In this document: one piece after another, positions 1 through 13,102 of the stretch
Position numbering within the stretch: the stretch's first letter is position 1
Layout: each line of letters opens with the position of its first letter
Assembly: GCF_001483745.1 (NCBI RefSeq)
Contig: NZ_LQBL01000003.1
Span: 63,425-127,424 of the forward strand
Source: Serinicoccus chungangensis
GTDB lineage: Bacteria > Actinomycetota > Actinomycetes > Actinomycetales > Dermatophilaceae
Length of the DNA: 64,000 nt
Reading direction: 5' to 3'
The notes under the pieces: generated by a model
The model's input: the letters and a program-made list of their open reading frames with translations, nothing else
Told to the model about the DNA's origin: nothing
Database searches by the model: none
Program-made: the position numbers and the translations under genes

Positions 1-498
1 CATGACGTGGCAGAAGGCGCTGGCGCGCTCGAGGGCGATCGCGAGGTCGCCGGTGAAGACGCCCCCGAGGACCTGCTCGGTGAGGCGGCGCAGGGCGTCC
101 GGGTCGGGGGGCTCGGCGACCCCCGCGATGGCGTGGTAGACCTCCGTGTGCCCGGACCCGGCGACGAACCGGCGACCGACCTCCTCGGGCTGGCGCAGCA
201 CCCACTCGTGCAGGAGGTAGATGCGCCAGAGCGCCCCGGGCAGGCTGCGGGCCGGCCGGTCCGACCACAGCTGGGCCACCGTGGCCAGCCCCACCTCGCC
301 GACCAGGCCGACCAGGCGGGAGGCCAGCTCGCTGTCCTGGGCCGACTCGGCGCGGCCCCGGCCCACGACCAGCTCGGCGCTGCGGTGGGCCGCCTCGGCG
401 ACCTCGAGCGGGTCGACCTGCTCGGAGGCGTCCTCGAGGCGGTCCGGGGGCCGCAGCGTGGGCCGGTGGAAGCGGCGGCGCGGCTCCTCCCCGCTCAT
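1..498 (-). CDS. conserved hypothetical protein, C-terminus outside window
   Basis: An open frame runs from the ATG at 498 leftward off the window edge with no stop. It begins MSGEEPRRRFHRPTLRPP and contains LATVAQLWSDRPARSLPG and LWRIYLLHEWVLRQPEEVG, ending FCHVM at the edge. Its ATG overlaps the treZ stop codon as ATGA, so it is the third gene of the treY-treZ run and probably translationally coupled. The segment is soluble, Arg/Leu-rich and probably helical. I do not recognise the family and assign no function. The clean coupling and sensible amino-acid composition argue that it is real. Confidence 0.7.
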   Translation of the reverse strand, partial: MSGEEPRRRFHRPTLRPPDRLEDASEQVDPLEVAEAAHRSAELVVGRGRAESAQDSELASRLVGLVGEVGLATVAQLWSDRPARSLPGALWRIYLLHEWVLRQPEEVGRRFVAGSGHTEVYHAIAGVAEPPDPDALRRLTEQVLGGVFTGDLAIALERASAFCHVM

Positions 499-2318
499 CG
501 CCGCACCACCACCACGCTGTCCGGGCCGAGCCGCAGCTGCCCGGCTGCCGGCTCCCCCGCCGTCGCCGGGAAGGCCGCGACGAGGTCCACCCCCGCCGGC
601 CGCGCCGCGTGGTCTCCGCCCGGCGGCGGCACGGCGACCTCGCCCTCGCCGCCCAGCCGCGCCACCAGCGCCACCCCGGGGCGCGTGACGGTGAGGACCT
701 CCCCACCGGTGCCGTCCGGCTTCCGGGTCACCTCTCCGACGGTCCCGCGCATCTGAGCCGGGGTGTCGCGGCGCCAGTGCAGCAGGGCGCGGTAGAACGC
801 CAGCATCTCGGCGTGCTCACCCTCGTCCACCTCCGCCCAACGCAGGGTAGAGGCCGTCACCGTCCCGGTGTCCTGCGGGTCGGGCACCTCCCCGGCCCAG
901 CCGTGCTCGGCGAACTCCGCCTGGCGCCCCTCGCGGATCGACTGCGCCAGCCACTCCTCCTCGTGGTCGGTGAAGTACTGCCACGGCGTCGAGGCGCCCC
1001 ACTCCTCACCCATGAAGAGCATCGGCGTCCAGGGCGCGGTGAGCAGCAGCGCCGCCCCGACCGCGTGCCGCCCGGCCGGTATGCCGTGGTGCAGCCGGTC
1101 CCCGACCGCCCGGTTGCCGACCTGGTCGTGGGTCTGCAGCGAGGCGACGAAGCGCCACGGCTCGGTGACCTCGAGGTGGACGGGGCGCCCGTGCACCCGC
1201 CCCCGGAAGGTCGACAGGGTGCCGTCGTGGAAGAACGGCGTGCGGCCCAGCACCTTGGGGACGGCCCCCGGGTCGGCGAAGTCGCCGTAGTAGCCCTGGG
1301 ACTCCCCCGAGAGCAGCACGTGCAGCGCGTGGTGCACGTCGTCGGCCCACTGGCCGTGCAGCCCGAGACCGCCCGCACCGCCCGGCCCGCGCCGCGCGAC
1401 GGTCGCGGGGTCGTTGCGGTCGGACTCGGCGACCAGCGAGCGCGGCACGCCGGTGCGCCCGGTGATGTCGTCGGCGAGCGCGGCCAGCTCCTCCAGGACG
1501 TGCACGGCCCGCTCGTCGTGCAGCGCGTGCACGGCGTCCAGCCGGAGCCCGTCGAGGTGGTAGTCCTCCAGCCACATCCGGGCGTTGTCGAGCAGGTAGG
1601 CCCGCACCTCGTCGCTGCCCGGCCCGTCGAGGTTGACCGCCTCGCCCCAGGGGGTGTGGTGCCGGTCGGTGAAGTAGGGCCCGGTCTGCCGCAGGTAGTT
1701 GCCGCTCGGACCCAGGTGGTTGTAGACGACGTCGAGCCACACCGCGAGGCCGGCGGCGTGGGCGGCGTCGACGAAGCGGGCCAGTCCCTGCGGCCCGCCG
1801 TAGGCGTCGTGCACGGCATACAGGGCGACGCCGTCGTAGCCCCACCCGTGCCGACCGGGGAAGGCGGCCACGGGCATGAGCTCGACGACGCTCACCCCCA
1901 GCTCGACGAGGTGGCCGAGCCGCTCGGCGGCGGCGTCGAAGGTGCCCGCCTCGGTGAAGGTCCCGACGTGCAGCTCGTAGACGGCCGCCCGCTCCAGCGG
2001 TACCCCGCGCCAGCCCTGGTCGGTCCAGGGGAAGGCGCCGGTGTCGACCAGCGCGCTGGCGGCGTGGACGCCGTCCGGCTGGTGCCGGGAGCGCGGGTCG
2101 GGCACCGGGTCACCGCCGTCGACGGCGAAGGCGTAGCGGCCGCCGTGCGCGGCGACGTCGGCGGTGACCGACCACCAGCCGTCCCCCGACGCGGTGCCGG
2201 CACCACCACCGGAGGAGCCGGACGGCGCCATCGCCACCCGCTCGCCCCCGGTCGCACCGAGCACCAGCTCGACCTGCTCGGCGTCGGGCGCCCACAGGCG
2301 CACCTGCTGCGCGCTCAT
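495..2318 (-). CDS. treZ: malto-oligosyltrehalose trehalohydrolase
   Basis: TreZ releases trehalose from the maltooligosyl-trehalose made by TreY, the second step of the cytosolic TreY/TreZ route from glycogen or maltodextrin. The 607-residue length fits the GH13 family. An N-terminal beta-sandwich (RLWAPDAEQVELVLG, residues 7-21) precedes the barrel, which has DVVYNHLG, DGLRLDAVH (nucleophile D261), LVAESDRND (acid/base E298) and QTHDQVGNR (D398). I chose the ATG at 2318 because it overlaps the treY stop as ATGA and the protein starts right at the CBM48-like domain; the frame stays open upstream only as antisense of treY. Confidence 0.95.
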   Translation of the reverse strand: MSAQQVRLWAPDAEQVELVLGATGGERVAMAPSGSSGGGAGTASGDGWWSVTADVAAHGGRYAFAVDGGDPVPDPRSRHQPDGVHAASALVDTGAFPWTDQGWRGVPLERAAVYELHVGTFTEAGTFDAAAERLGHLVELGVSVVELMPVAAFPGRHGWGYDGVALYAVHDAYGGPQGLARFVDAAHAAGLAVWLDVVYNHLGPSGNYLRQTGPYFTDRHHTPWGEAVNLDGPGSDEVRAYLLDNARMWLEDYHLDGLRLDAVHALHDERAVHVLEELAALADDITGRTGVPRSLVAESDRNDPATVARRGPGGAGGLGLHGQWADDVHHALHVLLSGESQGYYGDFADPGAVPKVLGRTPFFHDGTLSTFRGRVHGRPVHLEVTEPWRFVASLQTHDQVGNRAVGDRLHHGIPAGRHAVGAALLLTAPWTPMLFMGEEWGASTPWQYFTDHEEEWLAQSIREGRQAEFAEHGWAGEVPDPQDTGTVTASTLRWAEVDEGEHAEMLAFYRALLHWRRDTPAQMRGTVGEVTRKPDGTGGEVLTVTRPGVALVARLGGEGEVAVPPPGGDHAARPAGVDLVAAFPATAGEPAAGQLRLGPDSVVVVRR

Positions 2319-4810
2319 CGGCCACCCTCCCGCAGGTCGGCGGCCCGCACCAGCAGCGCGACCGGGCCGTGGTCGAAGACGTCGGCGGCGAGCGGGCCGT
2401 CCGCGTCCTCCCGGACCGGGTGCTCGGCACCGGTGAGCGCGTCGACCCACAGGTCCGGCGGAAGTGGTATGCGCTGTCCCCCGAGACCACCGGCCGCACC
2501 CAGCGCGCGGGGCGCCCGGATGGTGAGGGTCGCCGCCACCCCGCCCCGCAGGAAGCCGAGCACGTGCTCGCCGGCGTCGACGGGGACGTAGTCGGCACCG
2601 GGGCCGTAGGCGTGCGGGAGCCAGGAGCGCAGGCGCAGCACCCGCGAGGTCACCCAGAGCACCTCGTCGGACAGGTCGCCCGTCCAGCCGGTGGCGTCCA
2701 GGCGCTCCAGCCGCTGGATGCGCTCGTCGTAGTCGACCGGCCGCCGGTTGTCCGGGTCGACGAGGGACAGGTCCACCACGCCGGAGCCCTGGTAGGTGTC
2801 CGGGACCCCGGGCAGGGTGAGCTGCAGGATCTTCTGCGCCAGGGTGAGGGTGCGGATCGTCGGGGCGTTGTCGCGGACGGCGGACGCGATGGCCTCGGAG
2901 ACGTCTCCCCCGCCGAGCATCTCGCGGGCGAGCGCGAGCACCCGCTCCTCGTAGTCCTCGTCCGGCTCGGTCCACGTCGAGCGCACCTTGGCCTCGCGCA
3001 CCGCCTTGGTGAGGTAGGCGTCCAGCCGCTCGGTGTCGACCCGGCCGGCCCCGACGAGGGTCTGCCACACGAGGTGCGCGGTCTCGCCGTCGACCCCGTG
3101 GCGTCCCGCGGCCTCGAGCGTCCGCCGGGAGATCGCCTCCCACGCCTCGCCGTCACCGGAGACGGCCAGGATGCGGGCGCGGACGTCCTCGCTGCGCTTG
3201 GTGTCGTGGGTGGACAGGGTCGTCATGCCGACGGGCCAGTGCTCGGCCTGGTGGCGGGCCCAGGCGTGCAGCGTGGCCACCCCGTGGGCGGGGTCGAGCC
3301 CCACGGCGGGGTCGGCGCCCACCTCGTTGAGCGCCACGAGTCGGTGCCAGCGGTAGAACGCGGTGTCCTCGATGCCCTTGGCCATGACCGGGCCGGTGGT
3401 CTGCTGGAAGCGCACGCACAGGTCGGTCGCGGCCGCCGGGTCGGTGGCGCACCCCTGCGGGTCGGCGAGGACGTCGGCGAGCGCGTCGATCTCCGCGCGC
3501 AGCTCGGGCCGGGCCGCGCGGGCGCGCTCCTGCCCGTCCAGCAGGGGCCGGACCATGGCCTCGTCGGCCTCGGTCGGGGCGGCCCCGGGCCGGACGTAGG
3601 CGCGGTAGACGTGCACCGAGACCAGCAGCTCGACCAGGGCCTCGCGCAGCCGGTCCTCGTCGTGCCGGGGCAGCGCCTGCACCGCCCGCCGCATGAGCCG
3701 GGCCACCTCGGGGCGCAGGAGCTCGGTGGCCGCGAGCCGCTTGCAGCGCTCGACCTCCACGTGCAGGTCGGGCTCGCCCCCGGTCCGCGCCCACGTGGCG
3801 CTGACGACGTCGGTGGTCGTGGGGTCGACGAGAGCGGCGGACAGGGCCGCGTTGGCGTCGTAGCCGGTCGTGCCCGCGCACGCCCACACCTCCGGCAGCC
3901 GCTCGTCCCCCTCGAGGATCTTCTCCACCCAGACGGGGGTGCCCTCCTGCACGGCGTCGCTGAGCATCTGCAGGTATGCCGTGGGGTCGGCCAGCCCGTC
4001 GGGGTGGTCGATGCGGAAGCCGTCGACGACGCCGCGGCGGTGCAGGTCGAGGAGCAGCTCGTGGGTGTCGGCGAAGACGTCGGGCTGCTCGACCCGGACG
4101 CCGATGAGCCCGTCGACCTCGAAGAAGCGGCGGTAGTTGAGCACGTCGGCGGCGTCGAGCCAGGACGCGAGCAGCCAGCGCTGGGCGTCCAGCACGGCGC
4201 GCACCGCGGCCGGCGAGCCCGGACCCTCGGGGTGCTCGTGGGCCAGCCGCTCGGTGCCCGGGGCGAGCGGCAGCACGTGCTCGAAGTAGCGGGCGACGGG
4301 CTGGCCGGCGGCCGGGCCCTCGTCGTCGCGACCGGTGTCCAGGGTGATCTCGCCGCGCGCGAGCACCGCGTCGAGGTCCTCCCCCAGGACGGGCAGGCCG
4401 AACCGGCCGCCGAGGTGGTCCCAGTCGACGTCGAACCAGGCGGCCCGCGCGGCGGTCGGCCCGTCGCGCAGCACCTCCCAGACCGGCAGGTTGCGCCACA
4501 GCGGGGCGACGAGCGCCATGTGGTTGGGGACGACGTCCACGACCACCCCCAGGCCGAGGTCGTGCGCGGCGTCGGCGAGCGCCACGAGCCCGGCGCGCCC
4601 GCCGATCTCGGGGTTGACCTGCGTGTGGTCGAGCACGTCGTACCCGTGCTCCGAGCCCGGGACGGCGGTGAGCACGGGCGAGAGGTACACGTGGCTGACC
4701 CCGAGCGCCCGCAGGTAGGGCAGGACCTCCTGCGCGTCGGCGCAGGTGAACCCGGCGTGCAGCTGCAGGCGGTAGGTGGCGGTCAGGGGACGCGGCGTGG
4801 ATGCTGTCAT
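2315..4810 (-). CDS. treY: malto-oligosyltrehalose synthase
   Basis: TreY converts the reducing-end alpha-1,4 linkage of a maltodextrin to the alpha,alpha-1,1 linkage of trehalose, the substrate of the next gene, treZ. The 831-residue GH13 protein starts MTASTPRPLTATYRLQLHAGF, the typical TreY N-terminus. It carries DVVPNHMA, GFRIDHPDG (nucleophile D268), WVEKILEGDE (E296) and STHDTKRSED (D536). It is first in a three-gene minus-strand run with 4-bp overlaps and is divergent from metH. No glgX homologue lies in the window, so the supply of debranched glucan must come from elsewhere. Confidence 0.95.
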   Translation of the reverse strand: MTASTPRPLTATYRLQLHAGFTCADAQEVLPYLRALGVSHVYLSPVLTAVPGSEHGYDVLDHTQVNPEIGGRAGLVALADAAHDLGLGVVVDVVPNHMALVAPLWRNLPVWEVLRDGPTAARAAWFDVDWDHLGGRFGLPVLGEDLDAVLARGEITLDTGRDDEGPAAGQPVARYFEHVLPLAPGTERLAHEHPEGPGSPAAVRAVLDAQRWLLASWLDAADVLNYRRFFEVDGLIGVRVEQPDVFADTHELLLDLHRRGVVDGFRIDHPDGLADPTAYLQMLSDAVQEGTPVWVEKILEGDERLPEVWACAGTTGYDANAALSAALVDPTTTDVVSATWARTGGEPDLHVEVERCKRLAATELLRPEVARLMRRAVQALPRHDEDRLREALVELLVSVHVYRAYVRPGAAPTEADEAMVRPLLDGQERARAARPELRAEIDALADVLADPQGCATDPAAATDLCVRFQQTTGPVMAKGIEDTAFYRWHRLVALNEVGADPAVGLDPAHGVATLHAWARHQAEHWPVGMTTLSTHDTKRSEDVRARILAVSGDGEAWEAISRRTLEAAGRHGVDGETAHLVWQTLVGAGRVDTERLDAYLTKAVREAKVRSTWTEPDEDYEERVLALAREMLGGGDVSEAIASAVRDNAPTIRTLTLAQKILQLTLPGVPDTYQGSGVVDLSLVDPDNRRPVDYDERIQRLERLDATGWTGDLSDEVLWVTSRVLRLRSWLPHAYGPGADYVPVDAGEHVLGFLRGGVAATLTIRAPRALGAAGGLGGQRIPLPPDLWVDALTGAEHPVREDADGPLAADVFDHGPVALLVRAADLREGGR

Positions 4811-4976
4811 GACCCGCCCAGTCTCTCACCCGCGCGCCCGGGGCGGGCCCTGGTCGGCACCCCGCACGGTATGCGGTGCGCCGCGGCCCGGGTCGCACGT
4901 CCTGCGGCCCCCGCCGCCCCGCTCCGGCGGGTGCTGGCGCCCGCGGCGGGAATGGGTGAGGCGCCGGGGCCGGCCG

Positions 4977-4989
4977 TAGAATCTTCAGG
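4977..4989 (+). promoter_or_regulatory. -10 box of a probable leaderless promoter for metH
   Basis: TAGAAT at 4977-4982 is followed by seven nucleotides and then the GTG start at 4990. No Shine-Dalgarno sequence is present. Transcription would start at or within 1 nt of the start codon, giving a leaderless metH mRNA. The 179-bp gap to treY shows no cobalamin or SAM riboswitch that I can recognise. Confidence 0.6.
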
Positions 4990-8706
<3,717 letters not shown>

Positions 8707-8928
8707 CCGGGGGACCGCCGCCCCACCGACCGGGACGACGACCCCCGGGAGCGGCGGTGAGCCGGCGCACGGCATACCTCATTCCCGCTCCCACCGCATC
8801 GTGACCTGACCGTTGTCTACGTAACGTTCCTGTCACGAAGCGGCCCAGGGCCCGTCCAGAACCTGCGCTGCGGGAGGCGACGTTGCTACGTTCGTGGCAA
8901 TTCGTGTGCCCCCGATCACAGGAGTCCC
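8707..8928. other. intergenic region metH-proV
   Basis: These 222 bp hold no gene that I can support. TACGTT at 8887-8892 could be a -10 box and AGGAG at 8919-8923 is a good ribosome-binding site for the GTG of proV. The octamer GGCATACC occurs at 8771. No convincing metH terminator or osmoregulatory operator could be recognised. Confidence 0.4.
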
Positions 8929-10176
8929 GTGGCCTCCATCTCTGCCGAGAAGCTCTACAAGGTCTTCGGCCGCCGTCCGCAACGCGGCGTCGACGCCCTC
9001 GAGAACGGCGCCACCCGCGCCGACCTGCGCCAGCAGGGCCTGACCCCTGCCGTCATCGACGCCTCCTTCGACGTCAAGGAGGGGGAGATCTTCGTCGTCA
9101 TGGGCCTGTCCGGGTCCGGCAAGTCCACCCTCATCCGCATGGTCAACGGGCTGCTCGAGCCGACCAGCGGAACCGTGTCCATCGACGGCGACGACGTCAC
9201 CCGGCTCACCGGGGAGAAGCTGCGCCGGGTGCGCCGCGACAAGGTCAGCATGGTGTTCCAGCACTTCGCGCTGCTCCCCCACCGCACCGTGGGCGAGAAC
9301 GCCGCCTACGCGCTGGAGATCAGCGGGGTCGGCCGGTCCGACCGCGAGAAGCAGGCCGACCGGGCGCTGGAGATGGTCGGCCTCGGCGGCTGGGGCGGGT
9401 CCATGCCCGGTGAGCTCTCGGGCGGCATGCGTCAGCGCGTCGGCCTGGCCCGCGCGCTGGCCTCCGGCACCGACATCATGCTCATGGACGAGGCGTTCAG
9501 CGCCCTGGACCCGCTCATCCGTCGGGACATGCAGGACCAGCTCATCGAGCTCCAGCACCAGCTGGGCAAGACCATCCTCTTCATCACGCACGACCTCAAC
9601 GAGGCCATGCGCCTCGGCGACCGGATCGCCATGATGCGCGACGGACGGATCGAGCAGATCGGCAGCGCCGAGGAGATCCTCAACAACCCGGTCAACAACT
9701 ACGTCGCGGAGTTCGTCCAGGACGTCGACCGCACCCGGGTGCTCACCGCCGCCAACGTCATGGAGCCGCCGGTCGCCGTCCTCGGGACCGAGCAGGGGCC
9801 GCAGACCGCCCACAAGCTCATGCGCGAGCACCAGACCACGATCCTGCCGGTGGTCCGCCGCGACCGCACGCTGGCCGGTCTCGTCCACGAGCGCGACGTG
9901 GCGAGCGCCGTCCGGGACAACGGGGAGATGCGCGTCGTGCCCGCCGAGCAGGTCGGCGTGGTGCGGGCCGACGACCACCTGGTCGACCTCTTCTCCCACG
10001 CCACCGAGCACGCCCTCCTCATCGTGCTGGACGCGCAGGACAAGGTCGCGGGCGTCATCCCTCGCGTCACCCTGCTGGCCGCGCTGCGCACCAGCCCGGC
10101 CCAGCCTGACGGGGGCGGCGACGAGCCGTCCGAGGCACCCGATCCCCAGCTGCAGCCGACCGGAGGTGCCGCATGA
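8929..10176 (+). CDS. proV: glycine betaine/proline ABC transporter, ATP-binding protein
   Basis: This is the ATPase of a ProU/OpuA-type importer of compatible solutes. The 415-residue protein has Walker A GLSGSGKST (residues 59-67), signature LSGGMRQRVGLARAL (from 163), Walker B IMLMDEAFSALD and the H-loop LFITHDLNEAM. A tandem CBS region follows (about 280-395, for example TTILPVVRRDRTLAGLVHERDV), which senses ionic strength or nucleotides in OpuA-type ATPases. The GTG start has AGGAG six bases upstream. The stop overlaps the proW start as ATGA. Confidence 0.93.
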   Translation: MASISAEKLYKVFGRRPQRGVDALENGATRADLRQQGLTPAVIDASFDVKEGEIFVVMGLSGSGKSTLIRMVNGLLEPTSGTVSIDGDDVTRLTGEKLRRVRRDKVSMVFQHFALLPHRTVGENAAYALEISGVGRSDREKQADRALEMVGLGGWGGSMPGELSGGMRQRVGLARALASGTDIMLMDEAFSALDPLIRRDMQDQLIELQHQLGKTILFITHDLNEAMRLGDRIAMMRDGRIEQIGSAEEILNNPVNNYVAEFVQDVDRTRVLTAANVMEPPVAVLGTEQGPQTAHKLMREHQTTILPVVRRDRTLAGLVHERDVASAVRDNGEMRVVPAEQVGVVRADDHLVDLFSHATEHALLIVLDAQDKVAGVIPRVTLLAALRTSPAQPDGGGDEPSEAPDPQLQPTGGAA

Positions 10177-11147
10177 ACGAGAACGACTCGATCGTCCCCC
10201 GCATCCCTGTCGGCGAGTGGGGGGACTCCGCCCTCGACTGGATCAACGACAACTTCGAGTGGTTGCTGGACTTCCTGGCGACCGTGCTGGACTTCCTGGT
10301 CACCACCCTCACCGACGCCCTGGTGACCGTCCCGGCCCTGGTGCTCGTCGTGGTCTTCGCACTCATCGGGATGCTCGTCCGCTCCTGGGAGCTGGCCGTC
10401 GGCACGGTCGTCACCTTCCTGCTCGTCATCGCGATGGACCAGTGGGTGACAGCGATGCAGACCCTCGCCCTGGTCCTCATCGCCACCCTGGTGGCCATCC
10501 TCATCGCCGTCCCGATCGGCATCCTGGCCGCCCGCAACGACCAGGTCAGCGCCGTGGTCAGACCGGTGCTGGACTTCATGCAGACGATGCCGGCCTTCGT
10601 CTACCTCATCCCCGCCGTGGTGTTCTTCGGCATCGGCGTGGTGCCCGGCATCTTCGCGACGGTCATCTTCGCCCTGCCCCCGGGGGTCCGGCTCACCGAG
10701 CTCGGCATCCGCGGGGTGGACTCGGAGACCGTCGAGGCCGGCCAGGCCTTCGGCGCGACCCCGGGCCAGATCCTGCGCGGGATCCAGCTGCCGCTGGCGA
10801 CGCCGACCATCATGGCCGGCGTCAACCAGGTCATCATGCTCTCGCTGTCCATGGCGGTCATCGCCGGCATCGCCGGCGCGGACGGCCTCGGCAAGGAGGT
10901 CGTGGCCTCCATCTCGACCCTCAACGGCCCGCAGGGCATCGAGGCCGGCCTGTCCGTGGTCATCATCGCCATCTACCTCGACCGGGTCACCGCCGCGCTG
11001 GGTCGACCCGGCGACTACCCGCACTCGGGCCTGAGCATGCTGCGGCGAAAGGCTGGTGAAGATTCCGACTCCGGCTCTGCCGCCTCTGACTCCGCCAAGT
11101 CCGAGGGCGACGAGCGGTCGTCCGTCGGTCCCCAGACCCGCATGTAA
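10173..11147 (+). CDS. proW: glycine betaine/proline ABC transporter, permease
   Basis: Membrane channel of the betaine importer, 324 residues. About seven hydrophobic helices lie between residues 30 and 280. The cytoplasmic coupling segment EAGQAFGATPGQILRGIQLPLATPTIMAG is the BPD_transp_1 EAA-type loop contacting ProV. The N-terminal region WGDSALDWINDNFEWLLDF resembles the E. coli ProW amphipathic start. It is translationally coupled to proV (ATGA) and followed after 85 bp by the binding protein gene. Confidence 0.93.
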   Translation: MNENDSIVPRIPVGEWGDSALDWINDNFEWLLDFLATVLDFLVTTLTDALVTVPALVLVVVFALIGMLVRSWELAVGTVVTFLLVIAMDQWVTAMQTLALVLIATLVAILIAVPIGILAARNDQVSAVVRPVLDFMQTMPAFVYLIPAVVFFGIGVVPGIFATVIFALPPGVRLTELGIRGVDSETVEAGQAFGATPGQILRGIQLPLATPTIMAGVNQVIMLSLSMAVIAGIAGADGLGKEVVASISTLNGPQGIEAGLSVVIIAIYLDRVTAALGRPGDYPHSGLSMLRRKAGEDSDSGSAASDSAKSEGDERSSVGPQTRM

Positions 11148-11232
11148 CGAGATCGTCAGCCACCCACATACCAGACCACACAGAACGGACCGTCCCGTGG
11201 CGGTCGCACCAGAAGAAGGGAAGCAACCAGTA

Positions 11233-12177
11233 ATGACACTGCGACGCAACCGCACGATGACCTTGGCCGGGGCCGCTCTGGCCACCAGCCTCACCCTCGC
11301 CGCCTGCGGCGGCGGGGACTCCGGCGGCGACTCCGAGGCCGGCGGTGACGGCGGCAGCTCGGAGGCCGGCGGCGCCGAGGGCACCATCACCATGGGCTTC
11401 ATCCCGTCCTGGACGGACGGCCTGTCCACCGCCTACCTCCTCGAGGACCAGCTCACCAAGCTCGGCTACGAGGTCGAGATGGAGGAGCTCACCGAGGCCG
11501 CCCTCCTCTACACCGGGCTCGCCGAGGGTGACGTCGACATGTACCCCTCGGCCTGGCCCGAGGTGACCCACGCCCAGTACATGGAGGAGTACGGCGACCG
11601 GATCGAGGACCTCGGCGCCTACTACGACAACGCGAAGCTCACCTTCGCGGTGCCGTCCTACACCGAGATCGAGTCCATCGCCGACCTGACCGGCAACGCC
11701 GACATGTTCAACGGGCAGATCATCGGGATCGAGCCGGGCGCGGGCCTGACCGCCGCCACCCAGGACTCGGTCATGCCGACCTACGACCTCGAGGGCGACT
11801 ACGAGCTGGTGACCTCCTCGACCTCCGCCATGCTCACCGAGCTGGAGAGCGCCATCAACGACGAGGAGGACATCGTCGTCACGCTGTGGCAGCCCTTCTG
11901 GGCCAACAGCGCCTTCGACGTCAAGACCCTCGAGGACCCGGAGGGTGCGCTCGGCGAGGCCGAGGCGCTGCATTTCCTGGGCACCCAGGGCTTCGCCGAG
12001 GAGTTCCCGGAGGCCGCTGAGCTCATCGCTGGCATCGAGCTGGACGACGAGGAGTACGGCGCGCTGGAGGACATGGTCGTCAACGAGTACGGCGAGGGCC
12101 AGGAGGCCGAGGCGATCGACGCCTTCCTGGAGGAGTACCCCGACGCCTTCGAGACGATCGTCACCGAGGAGGGCTGA
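11233..12177 (+). CDS. proX: glycine betaine-binding lipoprotein of ABC transporter
   Basis: Extracellular solute receptor delivering betaine or proline to ProW. The 314-residue precursor has a lipoprotein signal MTLRRNRTMTLAGAALATSL with lipobox LAAC (Cys25), then a Gly/Ser linker and an OpuAC-type domain (GTITMGFIPSWTDG, VDMYPSAWPEVTH, LWQPFWAN). Aromatic residues in these segments probably form the Trp/Tyr cage for the quaternary ammonium, as in the family. The ATG at 11233 is chosen because it gives an ideal signal peptide and follows GAAGAAGGGAAG; the frame upstream has no signal sequence. A strong hairpin follows the gene. Confidence 0.92.
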   Translation: MTLRRNRTMTLAGAALATSLTLAACGGGDSGGDSEAGGDGGSSEAGGAEGTITMGFIPSWTDGLSTAYLLEDQLTKLGYEVEMEELTEAALLYTGLAEGDVDMYPSAWPEVTHAQYMEEYGDRIEDLGAYYDNAKLTFAVPSYTEIESIADLTGNADMFNGQIIGIEPGAGLTAATQDSVMPTYDLEGDYELVTSSTSAMLTELESAINDEEDIVVTLWQPFWANSAFDVKTLEDPEGALGEAEALHFLGTQGFAEEFPEAAELIAGIELDDEEYGALEDMVVNEYGEGQEAEAIDAFLEEYPDAFETIVTEEG

Positions 12178-12192
12178 GCCCCACCGCACGAT

Positions 12193-12229
12193 CCGACGGC
12201 CCTGCGGCAGCACGCCGCAGGGCCGTCGG
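12193..12229 (+). terminator. terminator hairpin after proVWX
   Basis: A perfect 16-bp inverted repeat (12193-12208 and 12214-12229) encloses the loop AGCAC. It has no U-tract, the usual form in high-GC actinobacteria. It starts 15 bp after the proX stop and ends the proVWX unit before the MTHFR-like gene. Confidence 0.75.
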
Positions 12230-12280
12230 CGTGCCAGGCGATTTCCCGACCCGCGTGACCGCTTGGAAGACTGGACCACC

Positions 12281-13057
12281 ATGTCCACCACGTCCCGCAT
12301 CTCCGTCGAGCTCGTCCCCCGCAGCCCGGAGTCGGTGCGCTCGGAGATGGCGCAGGTCGCCGCACGGCTACCCGTGGTCGACACCATCAACATCCCCGAC
12401 CTGCTGAAGTTCGACCTGCGCAGCTGGCAGGCGACCGAGGTCGCCCGTGAGGCGACCACCCGCGGTGACGGCGCGGCATACCGGACGATCCCGCACATCC
12501 GGGCCGCGGACGTGGACCCGGACGCCGAGCTGCCCATGGCGCGGGAGGCCCGACGCACCGGCGAGCTGCTCGTGGTGTCCGGCGACGACGCCGACTACTT
12601 CCACTCCGCGACCTACCCGGTGGACGCCGTCGACGTCATCCGGCGGTTGCGCAGCGAGCTGCCGGGGGTGACCATCTACGCCGGCCTGGACCCGTACCGC
12701 CAGGCGATGACCACCGAGATGCGCTACCTCGACCGCAAGCTCGCGGCCGGGGCCAGCGGCATCTTCACCCAGCCCTTCTTCGACCTGCACCTCATGTCCG
12801 CCTGGGCCTCGGTCCTCCCGCCCGAGCTGCCCGTGTGGTGGGGTGCCACCTCGGTGACGACGGACGGCGCGATGGGCTACTGGCGCCGCCGCAACCGGGT
12901 CGTCTTCCCCCGTGGCTTCGACACCTCGATCGGCTGGCAGCGCGACTTCGCCCGGCGGGTCGTCGACTTCGCCCGCGACCGCGGCCACCACGCCTACCTC
13001 ATGCCGGTGCGCGCCCCCCTGCTGGACTACCTCGGCGGTGTCCTCGACGAGGCCTGA
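12281..13057 (+). CDS. methylenetetrahydrofolate reductase-family protein
   Basis: A 258-residue protein of the MTHFR/MetF TIM-barrel superfamily. ISVELVPRSPESV at the N-terminus matches the SFEFFPP-type start, and GASGIFTQPFFDLHLM matches the family's F-I-T-Q-FFD signature. Authentic MetF reduces methylene-THF to methyl-THF for MetH and is about 290-300 residues, so this is a short, divergent member; the C-terminal part (WGATSVTTDGAMGYWRRRNRV) is unusual. Position near metH and betaine uptake supports a folate or methyl role, but the substrate is uncertain. The ATG at 12281 gives a standard N-terminus. Confidence 0.7.
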   Translation: MSTTSRISVELVPRSPESVRSEMAQVAARLPVVDTINIPDLLKFDLRSWQATEVAREATTRGDGAAYRTIPHIRAADVDPDAELPMAREARRTGELLVVSGDDADYFHSATYPVDAVDVIRRLRSELPGVTIYAGLDPYRQAMTTEMRYLDRKLAAGASGIFTQPFFDLHLMSAWASVLPPELPVWWGATSVTTDGAMGYWRRRNRVVFPRGFDTSIGWQRDFARRVVDFARDRGHHAYLMPVRAPLLDYLGGVLDEA

Positions 13058-13102
13058 CCTGCCGCGGCCGGGTCTGTCGCACCCTCCTGCGAGAGTGCTC
13101 GG

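Noticed and set aside
4811-4989. Cobalamin or SAM riboswitch before metH
   Set aside because: The gap is only 179 bp, shows no recognisable B12-box or SAM core, and a -10 box directly at the start codon leaves no room for a leader RNA.
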